Assembly: GCA_910587445.1 (NCBI GenBank)
Contig: CAJULE010000013.1
Location: 1-60,450 of the forward strand
DNA from: an uncultured Christensenellaceae bacterium
Lineage (GTDB): Bacteria; Bacillota; Clostridia; Christensenellales; Pumilibacteraceae
Length of the DNA: 60,450 bases
Direction: 5' to 3'
Position numbers and translations under genes: made by a program. The notes under the pieces were generated by a model that ran no database searches, was not told the origin of the DNA, and saw nothing but the letters and a program-made list of their open reading frames with translations. Shown here one piece after another: positions 34,169 to 42,532 of this stretch (positions within the stretch are counted from its first letter, which is position 1; each line of letters opens with the position of its first letter).

Positions 34169-35686
34169 TTATCTCGTTATCCTGCGGAAGGCCTTCAGAC
34201 GCTCGCCGCCCGTGCACGGCATGGAAACGTCGGGGTTTTGGCGCATGACTTCTTCGGGCGTGATGCCGAGAGCTTTCGCCGCGTCCCAAACCGTTTCGCC
34301 GCTCGAGGCGATATGCACGGATATTGCCGCCTGACGGGGCGCGCGCGCTTCTCCGAGCTTGAGTTCGGTTATGACTATCTGCGTCTCCTCGGCTATGACG
34401 GAAAGCGATATGACGATGTCCGCGCGTATGCCGAGCTCGTTTCCTCTGCGGATCTTTACGCTTACGTCCTTTACTCCAGCCTGCGCGCCCACCGTGTCGC
34501 CCTCTTCGACATTCGCCGCGAGCATGAGCGAGAACGGAACCTGCGCATATACGGTGTTGGAGCTGCCGCGCTCCGCGCTGAAGTAGACTATATTCGTGCC
34601 GAGCATACCCTCGACGCGAACGCGTCCCGCTTCGGCCACCGCCGCCGAAATGTTTACGCGCGAACCGAACGTGCCTATCACGGTGTCGGCAAGAGGCAGT
34701 TTATCCTCTATCGACACGCTTCCTTCGATCGTGCTTTCGAGCGTCACGTCTCCTTTCGGACAGCCGACGGCTATGCTCTGGACGGTGGGAAGAAGCTCGT
34801 TTTCGAGACAGAACACGTCTACGGCGGGCAATATTTCGAGCGTTCGGAAACTCATGCACTCCGCCTTGAGAGTGAGCTCTATTTCCGCCACGCGTTCGCC
34901 TTCCTCTCCCGAAACGGTAACCGCGCAGTCCTTTAGCTTAAGTCCGCCCGTGACAGCATCGTTTTCCCGCGCTCCGTCCGCACGGCATTGCTGCTCGACG
35001 GGAATGACGACGCTTTTACACGATATGGCTCCGTCGCCGCCCTTAAGCGTGATATCGACCACCGCTTCTCCCGAAAGGGTCACGCTGTCGTCTTCCGCGG
35101 AGCGCTTGTATGTAAACACTCTGCTCTCCGCACCGAGAATTTCGGAATCCGGACCTATCTCGAGAGTGTCCGAAACGATGAATGTTTCGTCCGTTTCGGA
35201 CGCAAGCGCCGAACAGCCCACTCTGTCCTCGTGCGTATAAACGCCGTCGCCGCCGCGCGCAAGATATTTTATGTCCTCGCGCGTCGAGCCGTAAAGAGTC
35301 ACTTCGACGACCGCCGCAAGTTTGATTACGTCCTCTTCCGCAGCTATGATATCCATATCGAGGATATTCGCCGCAAAAACCGTCTTTGTCGAAGCCCCTA
35401 CGCCGCTCGCCTCCACTTTGTCGGAGAAATCGGCATTATAGTCGAGCTCCTCCGCCGTCCCTTCGGTGGTTTCGAACAGCACCTTGAAATTAACCCTGCC
35501 CGAATACCTCGCCTCTCCCGAGAACGCTTCCGCCGCGCTTATACCGACGGACGAACTCGTGGACAGCACTTTTGCTATGCGGGTTTCTGGGCGCGGAAGC
35601 AGCCGAGCTTCCACTACCGCTTGACCCGTGCCGAGCTTGCGGAAGGTGTCGAACACCGCCGTATCGTATATCGGTTCAAAAGCCAT
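34169..35686 (-). CDS. DUF3794 / LysM protein, SipL-like spore coat morphogenesis factor
   Basis: A 505-residue protein with repeated DUF3794-like beta-rich blocks (for example ARYSGRVNFKVLFETTEGTAEELDYNADF near residue 60, broken here by family variation) and a C-terminal LysM domain at about 455-500 (HIASSGETVWDAAKALGI, NPDV). This architecture matches SipL, which binds SpoIVA in Clostridioides difficile during coat assembly. No signal peptide, as expected for a mother-cell protein. AGGAGG lies 9 nt or so before the ATG. SipL identity is an inference from architecture. Confidence 0.8.
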   Translation of the reverse strand: MAFEPIYDTAVFDTFRKLGTGQAVVEARLLPRPETRIAKVLSTSSSVGISAAEAFSGEARYSGRVNFKVLFETTEGTAEELDYNADFSDKVEASGVGASTKTVFAANILDMDIIAAEEDVIKLAAVVEVTLYGSTREDIKYLARGGDGVYTHEDRVGCSALASETDETFIVSDTLEIGPDSEILGAESRVFTYKRSAEDDSVTLSGEAVVDITLKGGDGAISCKSVVIPVEQQCRADGARENDAVTGGLKLKDCAVTVSGEEGERVAEIELTLKAECMSFRTLEILPAVDVFCLENELLPTVQSIAVGCPKGDVTLESTIEGSVSIEDKLPLADTVIGTFGSRVNISAAVAEAGRVRVEGMLGTNIVYFSAERGSSNTVYAQVPFSLMLAANVEEGDTVGAQAGVKDVSVKIRRGNELGIRADIVISLSVIAEETQIVITELKLGEARAPRQAAISVHIASSGETVWDAAKALGITPEEVMRQNPDVSMPCTGGERLKAFRRITR

Positions 35687-35834
35687 ATAGTCTATTGCCT
35701 CCTATAAAATATAATTTGTCCCTCGTTATCCGTTCGGATAACAATATATTCTATAGCTCAGGCGCGGAAAATATGACCGAAAATATTTTTCCTTTTTTTC
35801 GACAGGCAAAAAGAAAAAGCAAAAAGGCGAAAAC

Positions 35835-35863
35835 TTGACAACGGCAATTTGCGATGTTAGAAT
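35835..35863 (+). promoter_or_regulatory. Promoter of metzincin lipoprotein, leaderless arrangement
   Basis: A perfect TTGACA (35835-35840), a 17-nt spacer and TAGAAT (35858-35863), then 6 nt (AGAAAT) to the ATG at 35870. No Shine-Dalgarno fits between. Confidence 0.65.
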
Positions 35864-35869
35864 AGAAAT

Positions 35870-37120
35870 ATGAAGAATTACGGTATAAAGAAAAGAATAG
35901 TACTCCTGTGCTCGGCGCTGTTTTTGCTTGCGGCGGCGTTTTTTGCCGTCTCCTGCTCCGACGAATCACAGCCGACCGACGACGTTGCTCCCGCCTGGGC
36001 AAGCGATTTTACTCTCCCCGACGCCGACGACGCCATGAACAAACTTTCGGAAATATACGGAGATACGGACAAAATATTTCTGTTGCGAAACGGCAATATC
36101 GCACGTATGCCCTGCCCTCGAAACGAGACCATAACTTTCAATATGAGATATGAAGTAAACGAGTACGCAAAGCTTGTCCTCAACGACTGCGTCGACGAAT
36201 TCAACGAAGTGTTCTCGGTAATAAATCCGAACTACGGATTCGAAATAAACTACGCCCCGAGCGACGAAGCTTTCGACGCGAAATACTCGGTGAGAATGAA
36301 CGCTTCCGAGACCCTCTCCGCCTCGGGAACGGGAGAAGCTTTCGGGCTTGCGCACATAAACTATTACAACGATTATACCGAACTCGGCGACTTCGGCATA
36401 ACCATGAAAAACGAAGTGCTGAAAAACGGCAGCTATCTCATGACGACTTTCAAACACGAAGTCATGCACATTCTCGGCGCGGGCGACGCATACAAGAATC
36501 CCGCCGCCACGAAAAACACGATCATGCAAAGCTATACCGTGGGCGGCTGTCACTTTCTGTCGAGCACGGACGTCGCTTTCCTCGACGCGCTGTACCGCAA
36601 TCCGTCCCTCGAAACAAGCGACAAGGATATTCGGGACTTTATATCGGGCTATGAAGAGAACAACGCCCACTCTCGCGAAAAAGTTACCGGCGCGGTATAC
36701 ACCTCGCTCGTAAACAGTCTCGACGGCGGCGAACTGCTCGAAGCCGCGCGGGAAATAGGATATAAGGATCTGACGGGATTTGCCGCGGTCGCGGAAAACG
36801 GATTTGGCCGCGACACGACTTTCGGCAGTGAAAGCATTTCTTTTGCCGAACTCGAATATTCCGAGCCGCAAAGCGAAACGTATTTCGGCAGTATCGACCC
36901 CGAAAACGGTCGCTATTGGCACGGCAGACAGACGACGGTAGGCTCGTCGCAAGGCATAAGTTATACCGACTACGGAAGCGGCATACTATATGCTGCACCT
37001 AACGGCAATCTCTATACCGTAATGATAAAGATCGACGAATTCGTGCTCGCCTTTCGGCTCGGCGGCAGATTTACCGAACTCGATTCCATATCCCTTTCGC
37101 TGTGGCACATAAGCCGATAG
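35870..37120 (+). CDS. Lipoprotein with metzincin-type zinc protease motif
   Basis: A 416-residue protein with a lipoprotein signal peptide (Cys after FFAVS at about residue 29). Residues 196-206 read HEVMHILGAGD, matching the metzincin zinc site HExxHxxGxxD, and IMQSY about 12 residues later resembles the Met-turn. It is probably a membrane-anchored extracytoplasmic metalloprotease. The second half has no domain I recognise. The mRNA appears leaderless. Confidence 0.75.
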   Translation: MKNYGIKKRIVLLCSALFLLAAAFFAVSCSDESQPTDDVAPAWASDFTLPDADDAMNKLSEIYGDTDKIFLLRNGNIARMPCPRNETITFNMRYEVNEYAKLVLNDCVDEFNEVFSVINPNYGFEINYAPSDEAFDAKYSVRMNASETLSASGTGEAFGLAHINYYNDYTELGDFGITMKNEVLKNGSYLMTTFKHEVMHILGAGDAYKNPAATKNTIMQSYTVGGCHFLSSTDVAFLDALYRNPSLETSDKDIRDFISGYEENNAHSREKVTGAVYTSLVNSLDGGELLEAAREIGYKDLTGFAAVAENGFGRDTTFGSESISFAELEYSEPQSETYFGSIDPENGRYWHGRQTTVGSSQGISYTDYGSGILYAAPNGNLYTVMIKIDEFVLAFRLGGRFTELDSISLSLWHISR

Positions 37121-37135
37121 AAACAGAATAAAGCA

Positions 37136-37179
37136 AAACGCACCTTTAAAGCCCGAAAGCGGCAAAGGTGCGTTTTTTA
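37136..37179. terminator. Intrinsic terminator
   Basis: AACGCACCTTT pairs perfectly with AAAGGTGCGTT around a 16-nt loop, followed by TTTTTT on the plus strand. It serves the metzincin gene and can also stop the nitroreductase transcript. Confidence 0.85.
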
Positions 37180-37189
37180 TTACGCTTTT

Positions 37190-37753
37190 TTATTTTACGA
37201 AGTCGACTACGCCGTGCGCCCTGTCCTTTAAGGGCGAATGTCCGAGCCCGTATCCGACGGCAAGCGCGGCATACACCTTGTTGCCTTGCGGGACCCTCAT
37301 CTCGCCGAGCACCTCGCGCACCCCCTTATCCTCGCTCGCTCCGTTGCCGAGCTGGTTTATCCAGCACGAGCCGAGCCCCAAGGACGTTGCGGCAAGCATC
37401 ATGTTCTGCATACAGCAGCCGGCGTCCTCGCGAGGATACAGCGCGTTTTCCGACATCGACACTATTATGAGTACGGGCGCGCGGTAATAGAAATTATAGG
37501 CGTTGTCGCTTGCGCGGGCGCGTATCCGCTCCTCTTCCGCGCTCGAGGCAAGCGCCTTTACGGCGTCGTTGAGCTTTGATAAAAGCTCCCTGTTTTCCAC
37601 AACGGTAAAGTGCCAAGCCTGTCTGTTCATGGCGCTCGGCGCATACGCCCCCGCCTTGACTATCTCGGTAAGCAGGCTTTCGCTCACCGCCTTGCTCTCG
37701 TCGAACGAGCGCACGCTGCGCCGCTCGAGTATGACTTTCATTACGGAATTCAT
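37190..37753 (-). CDS. Nitroreductase family protein
   Basis: An FMN-dependent NAD(P)H oxidoreductase of the nitroreductase fold, 187 residues. It starts VILERRSVRSFDESKAV and has the FMN contacts APSAMNRQAWHFTVVE at about 37-52 and SLGLGSCWI at about 128. AGGAGG precedes the ATG at 37753; the alternative start is the internal Met five codons on. Substrate unknown. Confidence 0.88.
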   Translation of the reverse strand: MNSVMKVILERRSVRSFDESKAVSESLLTEIVKAGAYAPSAMNRQAWHFTVVENRELLSKLNDAVKALASSAEEERIRARASDNAYNFYYRAPVLIIVSMSENALYPREDAGCCMQNMMLAATSLGLGSCWINQLGNGASEDKGVREVLGEMRVPQGNKVYAALAVGYGLGHSPLKDRAHGVVDFVK

Positions 37754-37971
37754 TTATGTATCCTCCTATTTGCGGAATTATTAAGCGATAAGAACAGATT
37801 CCTCGACTTCGCTCGGAATGACAAAAAGCGGAAGCACGGAATGACAAAAAGCGGAAAAGGAAGCGTGTTTAAAAGCATTAAACCACAGTCGCCCGCTCAG
37901 CCGAACGAGCCTTATGGGCGAAGCGAACGCCACGAGTCGCAAGGCGAGTATGGCATAATAATTTCTTCACA

Positions 37972-38089
37972 CGAGGGCTTAGATACGAGCGAGACGGGAA
38001 CAGGCGACGAGGCGGCGGGTTGCCGTACTACACCGTACTGCTCCCGACGCCGAGGAGCACGTAGCCCGTATTACGACTAAGAACCTAAG
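37972..38089. repeat. Long-hairpin repeat element (family 1), worn outer stem
   Basis: CGAGGGCTTAGATACGAGC..GACGGG pairs inward with CCCGTATTACGACTAAG; apex GTAC boxes are at 38025-38028 and 38035-38038. The outermost pairs (CGAGG against AACCTAAG) no longer match. It is nearly identical to 42794-42912. Confidence 0.7.
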
Positions 38090-38274
38090 TTCAAACAGCA
38101 CCCGAGGGTGTAGACGCGAGCAGTTCAAGGAAAAAGGATTTCAGCAATGCGTCTACGTCGGGACATCACCCGAGGGCTTAGATACGAGCGAGACGGGCAA
38201 CAGTCGCCGCGCGTCCGCAGGGAGTGTACATATTCGTACACGACCAAGGCAAGCGACAAGCGTAGCCCCGTATT
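38083..38274. repeat. 192-bp direct repeat, copy 1
   Basis: CCTAAGTTCAAACA through GTAGCCCCGTATT recurs with few changes and equal length at 38631-38822. It spans a collapsed family 1 copy (38096-38168) and most of the complete copy at 38169-38297. The two copies flank the small zinc-ribbon gene. Confidence 0.75.
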
Positions 38275-38297
38275 CGCGAAGTATATAAGTCCTCGGG
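38169..38297. repeat. Long-hairpin repeat element (family 1), complete copy abutting a stop codon
   Basis: Bounded by CCCGAGGG and CCTCGGG, with the apex GTAC boxes around ATATTC. Stem segments such as CTTAGATAC against GTATATAAG pair. Its right end is 3 nt (ACT) from the stop codon of the minus-strand gene 38301-38498. Confidence 0.8.
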
Positions 38298-38300
38298 ACT

Positions 38301-38498
38301 TTAGTGGCAACCGGAGCAATGCTTACAATCCCCCGAACACCCTCCGCTCTTTTTTACGCCGTTCACGCAGAGCTTTCCGTTGAAATTCTGCGTGAGCTTG
38401 CCGCCGCACGAAGGACACTTCGGATATTTGCCGTCGGCTTTAACAAGCTCTTCGCCGCAATAGCCGCATTTATCGCATTTGAGTTCTATTAAAGGCAT
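38301..38498 (-). CDS. Small zinc-ribbon protein, FmdB-like
   Basis: A 65-residue cysteine-rich protein. CDKCGYCGEEL and CPSCGGKL form a zinc ribbon like that of the FmdB regulatory-protein family; a second cysteine cluster, GGCSGDCKHCSGCH, ends the protein. AAGGAG precedes the ATG. Function unknown; such proteins may bind metals or nucleic acid. Confidence 0.75.
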   Translation of the reverse strand: MPLIELKCDKCGYCGEELVKADGKYPKCPSCGGKLTQNFNGKLCVNGVKKSGGCSGDCKHCSGCH

Positions 38499-38849
38499 TT
38501 TTTCTCCTTAAGATTTTAAGATCGAGATTCCTCGACTACGCTGCGCTTCGCTCGGAATGACATTGAAAGAAAGCGCTCATTTCTCGGATAAACGACTTAA
38601 AGGGACAACATGAAAACATTTGATAATCTGCCTAAGTTCAAACAACACCCGAGGGCGGAGACGCAAGCAGTTCAAGGAATAAGGATTTCGGCAATGCGTC
38701 TACGTCGGGACATCACCCGAGGGCTTAGATACGAGCGAGACGGGCAACAGTCGCCGCGCGTCCGCAGGGAGTGTACATATTCGTACACGACCAAGGCAAG
38801 CGACAAGCGTAGCCCCGTATTATGACAAAGCACCTAAGTTCAAACAGCA
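38499..38849. other. Intergenic repeat cluster II
   Basis: No gene is supported. Contents: a TTCCTCGACTACGCTGCG..GAATGACA unit (38526-38563), a short unassigned stretch, the second copy of the 192-bp direct repeat, and a family 1 copy at 38716-38822 that has lost its outer right arm. Confidence 0.6.
38631..38822. repeat. 192-bp direct repeat, copy 2
   Basis: Same length and nearly the same sequence as 38083-38274. Differences are scattered substitutions such as GTGTAGACGCGAG to GCGGAGACGCAAG. The duplicated unit plus the intervening zinc-ribbon gene suggest a local duplication or repeat-mediated insertion. Confidence 0.75.
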
Positions 38850-38974
38850 CCCGAGGGTGGAGACGCAAGCAGTTCAAGGAAAAACAATTTTTTCGACGGG
38901 GCGCGTACTATATCGTACGTAACCCGAGAAAAAATTGCTTTGACGCAGAAATGCGACGCGTATACGCCCTCGGG
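38850..38974. repeat. Long-hairpin repeat element (family 1) abutting the corA stop codon
   Basis: Bounded by CCCGAGGG and CCCTCGGG, 125 bp, with the internal stem CAATTTTTTCG / CGAGAAAAAATTG and apex GTAC boxes. The right end lies 3 nt (ACT) before the corA stop (38978-38980). Confidence 0.8.
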
Positions 38975-38977
38975 ACT

Positions 38978-39919
38978 TCAGAACATTCGTTTTCGGAACA
39001 TAATAATAACCACAGGAATAACTATCACCGCAATTATTCCGATGATTATCCAAAAGCCTGCTATGCCCATGGAAGCGAAAGGAACTTCGACGTTCATGCC
39101 CCAGAGAGAGGCGATGACAGTCGGAATCGTCAGACATATCGTGAGCGCGGTAAGAAGCTTCATTACGATATTCTGGTTGTTGCTTATTACGGAAGCAAAC
39201 GCGTCCATGGTACCGCCCATGATGTCCCGATAGATGGTCGCCATTTCGATAGCCTGCTTGTTCTCGACTATTACATCGTCGATAATGTCGCTGTCGTCGT
39301 CAAAGTGCTTTAGCCCCGGCAGAGACTTAAGTCTGTCGATCACTATCTGATTGGAATTGAGCGACGTCGAGAAATAGACGAGAGCCTTTTCGAGGTCGAG
39401 CAGCTGAATGAGCTCCTTATTTTTCATCGAGCGGTGCAAGTGCTGTTGCACGCGCGAGGACGTCTTGTCTATCTGTTTGAGATAGCCGAGGAATTTTTTT
39501 GCGTTTACGTAAAGTATCTGATAGATAAAGCGCGTGCGCTTATTGAGATCGAAATTCTTGACTCTTCCCAAAACGAAGTCTCCGATGACCGCCGTATCTC
39601 TGAGGCACACGGTCACGAAATAGTCGTCGTTGTATACCATTGCAAGCGGAAGGGTCGAATACACATACCAATCCTTGTCTCCGCTCATTATGGGGATATC
39701 GACAAGGACGAGCGTGCAGCCGTCGTCCGTTTCGATGTGCGCCCGTTCCTCTTCGTCCAGCGCGGCTTTGAGCATATCTTCGGGTATGCCCGTCTTTGCC
39801 GTAACTTCCTCTATCTCCTTATCCGATGGATTTTCGAGGTTTACCCAGCAACCGGGCATAAGATCGGACGTCTCTTCGAGACGCCGTTCCCCGCTCTTCA
39901 TTGCGTAGATGTTTATCAT
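38978..39919 (-). CDS. corA: Magnesium/cobalt transporter CorA
   Basis: A pentameric Mg2+ (and Co2+) channel of the cytoplasmic membrane, 313 residues. The long cytoplasmic domain ends in two C-terminal transmembrane helices (about 250-275 and 285-308). The selectivity motif is in ASLWGMNVEVP at about 275, and the C-terminus is basic (FRKRMF). The Shine-Dalgarno is weak (CGGAT), unlike that of the upstream ORF in its leader. Expression is probably set by the leader terminator at 39932-39966. Confidence 0.95.
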   Translation of the reverse strand: MINIYAMKSGERRLEETSDLMPGCWVNLENPSDKEIEEVTAKTGIPEDMLKAALDEEERAHIETDDGCTLVLVDIPIMSGDKDWYVYSTLPLAMVYNDDYFVTVCLRDTAVIGDFVLGRVKNFDLNKRTRFIYQILYVNAKKFLGYLKQIDKTSSRVQQHLHRSMKNKELIQLLDLEKALVYFSTSLNSNQIVIDRLKSLPGLKHFDDDSDIIDDVIVENKQAIEMATIYRDIMGGTMDAFASVISNNQNIVMKLLTALTICLTIPTVIASLWGMNVEVPFASMGIAGFWIIIGIIAVIVIPVVIIMFRKRMF

Positions 39920-39931
39920 TTTTAATCCGCG

Positions 39932-39966
39932 AAAATAACAAAAGGCACGACTTCGAGAGTTGTGCC
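39932..39966 (-). terminator. Intrinsic terminator inside the corA leader
   Basis: On the minus strand GGCACAACT pairs with AGTCGTGCC around CTCGA, followed by TTTTGTTATTTT. It lies between the leader ORF stop and the corA start, the position expected of an attenuator. The GGGCAC word at its 5' side also occurs inside the leader ORF, offering an alternative partner for the 3' arm. Confidence 0.75.
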
Positions 39967-39986
39967 CGCAGAAAATCGAGACGACG

Positions 39987-40046
39987 TCAAAACTTCGCCA
40001 CGGGCGGAACTCCCAAAGTCAATCGTGGACTGTGCCCATCGTTCAT
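39987..40046 (-). CDS. corA leader peptide (candidate Mg2+-sensing upstream ORF)
   Basis: A 19-codon ORF too short for most gene finders. It begins 8 nt after AAGGAGG, a stronger ribosome site than that of corA, and encodes MNDGHSPRLTLGVPPVAKF. It holds SPR and VPPV proline contexts. Proline-rich leader peptides sense Mg2+ upstream of mgtA, mgtC and corA in enterobacteria. The VPP codons sit in TCCGCCC, which is perfectly complementary to the GGGCGGA just after the Shine-Dalgarno. The stop is about 20 nt before the terminator stem. Translation is inferred, not shown. Confidence 0.55.
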   Translation of the reverse strand: MNDGHSPRLTLGVPPVAKF

Positions 40047-40105
40047 TTATCCGCCCTCCTTGTGGCATAGAGTCGACAGGGGTTTAAGCCCGTGCCGCTA
40101 ATAAT

Positions 40106-40114
40106 ATAATAGCA
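40106..40114 (-). promoter_or_regulatory. Probable extended -10 promoter of corA leader
   Basis: On the minus strand TGC-TATTAT resembles an extended -10 element; no good -35 box is 17 nt upstream. Initiation near 40099 would give a leader of about 180 nt. Confidence 0.4.
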
Positions 40115-40153
40115 TATTATTACGGATTTTGCACCTATTATCGCACTGTTTTT

Positions 40154-41035
40154 TTAAACTTTTTTCGCCGCTTTCAGCTCTTTTATCGCCGTAGCCGCCG
40201 CAATCGCTCCGTCGCCCGCCGCCGTCACGACCTGCCGAAGCGTCTTTGCGCGAACGTCGCCCGCAGCATAGACTTTTGAGATACTCGTCCGCATTTCCTC
40301 GTCCGTGACTATAAAGCCGTTCTTATCCGTCTTAAGCTCGCCCGCGTACAGCCTCGATTCGCCCGTGAGAGCCGTGTCGACGAACAGACCGCTAACGGGT
40401 ATTACGCGCTCCGTCCCGCCCTGCGACAAAGTCACCTCGGACAGCGGCTTGCCCGAAAGAGCCGTAACGACGGCTTTATCCGCATATTCCGCGTTTTTAT
40501 AGTCCTCGCGCTCGGCAATGCCTTGAGTCACGTAATATACTTTGCGGCAAATTCCGGCAAGATATTTGAGATCCGCGCGGGAACGCTCTCCTCCGCCAAC
40601 AAGCATCACGTCTTTTCCGCGAAAGAATGCTCCGTCGCATACCGCGCAATAGCTCACGCCCGAGCCCACAAGCTCGCTTTCGTTTTCGAGACCGAGTTTG
40701 CCGCTTCGCGCGCCCGTCGCTATTATGAGCGCACGATAGGCGTAGACTTCGGACGCGGTGCGAACCGCCATTTCGGAAAAGTCTATTCCTTCGACCGACT
40801 CGTATACGAATTCCGCGCCGACCGACTGAGCCTGAGCCCTCATGCTTTCGGCAAGCGCATATCCGTCGGTACTGCTCGCCCCCGGATAGTTCTCTATAGA
40901 CGGAGTTACGGCGAGCTTTCCGCCCGCCGTAAGCCCTTCGAACAATACGACCTTTTTGTTTGCACGAGCGGCATACAACGCCGCCGTAAGCCCCGCGGGT
41001 CCCGCTCCTATTATGGCTATATCGCAATTCTTCAT
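40154..41035 (-). CDS. trxB: Thioredoxin reductase-type flavoprotein
   Basis: An NADPH-dependent FAD enzyme that reduces thioredoxin (trxA is at 12626-12928). The 293-residue protein has the FAD site IIGAGPAGLTAALYAARA at residues 8-25, the redox pair in SYCAVCDGAFF at about 130, an NADPH motif (LVGGGERSRADLKYLA, with GGGERS in place of the common GGGDSA) and the closing GDVRAKTLRQVVTAAGDGAIA. The ATG at 41035 has GGAG 7 nt upstream; 19 in-frame codons before it are unlikely to be translated. Confidence 0.92.
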   Translation of the reverse strand: MKNCDIAIIGAGPAGLTAALYAARANKKVVLFEGLTAGGKLAVTPSIENYPGASSTDGYALAESMRAQAQSVGAEFVYESVEGIDFSEMAVRTASEVYAYRALIIATGARSGKLGLENESELVGSGVSYCAVCDGAFFRGKDVMLVGGGERSRADLKYLAGICRKVYYVTQGIAEREDYKNAEYADKAVVTALSGKPLSEVTLSQGGTERVIPVSGLFVDTALTGESRLYAGELKTDKNGFIVTDEEMRTSISKVYAAGDVRAKTLRQVVTAAGDGAIAAATAIKELKAAKKV

Positions 41036-41094
41036 GTCTTTCTCCGCGTCGTTTTTTTTCTTATTATATCGCGAATCACGAATAAAAGTCAAGT

Positions 41095-42414
41095 TTATGC
41101 CGTAAGCTTTCCGCCGTCCGACGACACCACTTTCATTGCCTTTATTTTCTCGCCGCTAACTGCGTCGATATACACGTAAAACTCCATATCGTCCTTCATG
41201 CCGTGTACTTCGAAACAGGTCGCCTCCGTCTCCCTGTCGGGTATCACGCACAGGCGCACGAAATCGTAATCTATGCCCGAAAGCTTCGCCGCCGTAGCCT
41301 CGCTTATCTTAGGCTCTATTATCCTTTCGATGTGATTGCGGCAATACCCCGTCGCCTCGAGCCCCAAAAGCGTACCGTCGGCAAGCGAAATTTTCACCTT
41401 CACGAGATCGGTATAGAGTATCGCGTCGCCTTCCTTCGGCGCCATATTGACATATCCGACGCTTCCGCTTTCGTGATACCATACGGGATAGAGATCGCCG
41501 TAGCCGAGCTTTGCCGCATATTCCGCCGCGTGCGTATAAACGTCGTCTTCGGAAAGATTTTTGCCGCCCGAAGTATTATCGGGAACGATGAGTTCGAGCA
41601 CCATACCGCCGCGCACGGACAGCGCCATGAAGCTGTCGCCGCACTCGAGCTCGTAAGCCTCGGGCGAAGAGCTTCTCCCGACTATTACCGCGCCGCGCTT
41701 TAAAAGCAGGCGTTCGGCTCTCTCGACGGCTTCCTCCTCGCCTATCTCGGGAAGATTTTCAAGCCCCTTGAAGCTCACGGGCAAGCGACTGTCGGAGAAC
41801 GGTCCGTCATAGATCATTTCGGGATAGTCCGGCGTCTCGTGCTGCGCTTCGTCTCCGAGACTCGCTATTTCGGGCGAGAAGTTCGAGCAGTCGATTTCCC
41901 CCTTCTCCACCGACAGTCTCATCATCTCGTCCACGCGCTCCTGAAGGGTTTCCGCCGCCTTTTTGAACGCCATTGCACTCTCGACGTAGCCGTCGGTCTT
42001 CATGCCGCGAGCAAGCGAAAAATCATAGCTCGCCGCGTAATCGGTTATTTGGTTCAACAGCTTCATTGCCGAATAGGTCTTTTCGCAGTCTATGGGCAGA
42101 CGGGAAAGCGCGCAGGCGGCTCCCGCAGAGTGTCGGGAAAGCGCGTTGAGCTCGACAGCCGTAGAGCCTTTCGAAAGCGAAAGCGTGAGTTTGGAGAGAT
42201 TCAGCACCGTCTCGTCCACCTCATCGCTCAGCTCGGAAAGAGCCTCGAAATAATAATCGTCGAGACGGGCTTTGTTTTCCGTCGCACGCATATCCGTCAA
42301 AAGATACGCCGTCGTCATGAGCGCAAAAGCGACGCACAGTCCGACTATGAGCGATATGCACACAAACGTGACGCCCCGTCTCCTTTTAAAGCTTAAAGCA
42401 TAATCATTCTTCAT
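41095..42414 (-). CDS. ypeB: Germination protein YpeB
   Basis: YpeB is an inner spore-membrane protein needed to stabilise and localise the cortex-lytic enzyme SleB. The 439-residue product has one N-terminal transmembrane helix (about 20-42), a helical middle region, the family hallmark YPEMIYDGPFSD (about 195-206) and C-terminal PepSY-like repeats. GAGGAG precedes the ATG at 42414. It lies downstream of sleB on the same strand, but 640 bp of repeats now separate the pair. Confidence 0.94.
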   Translation of the reverse strand: MKNDYALSFKRRRGVTFVCISLIVGLCVAFALMTTAYLLTDMRATENKARLDDYYFEALSELSDEVDETVLNLSKLTLSLSKGSTAVELNALSRHSAGAACALSRLPIDCEKTYSAMKLLNQITDYAASYDFSLARGMKTDGYVESAMAFKKAAETLQERVDEMMRLSVEKGEIDCSNFSPEIASLGDEAQHETPDYPEMIYDGPFSDSRLPVSFKGLENLPEIGEEEAVERAERLLLKRGAVIVGRSSSPEAYELECGDSFMALSVRGGMVLELIVPDNTSGGKNLSEDDVYTHAAEYAAKLGYGDLYPVWYHESGSVGYVNMAPKEGDAILYTDLVKVKISLADGTLLGLEATGYCRNHIERIIEPKISEATAAKLSGIDYDFVRLCVIPDRETEATCFEVHGMKDDMEFYVYIDAVSGEKIKAMKVVSSDGGKLTA

Positions 42415-42532
42415 ATCTATTCTCCTCTTATAATACTTATTTGCGCCTTTTTTTTGAAAAGGTACTCGAAAAAGATTTTTGCCGATTGGCATGAGCAAGG
42501 TTTCTTTCGCGAACGTAGCATTTCACAAGATG

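Larger units (their letters stand above)
37754..38300. other. Intergenic repeat cluster I
   Basis: No gene is supported. The region holds a TTCCTCGACTTCGCTCGGAATGAC-type unit (37798-37823) and a short unassigned stretch (37850-37970), then three family 1 copies in a row. Short frames here are translations of the repeats. Confidence 0.6.

Noticed and set aside
37972..38974. Possible CRISPR array in the repeat clusters
   Set aside because: Units are long palindromes of about 125 bp with irregular spacing and no unique spacers of constant length; no cas genes are near.
39920..40100. M-box (ykoK) or NiCo riboswitch in the corA leader
   Set aside because: The conserved core words of those classes are absent; a translated leader ORF plus terminator explains the region better.
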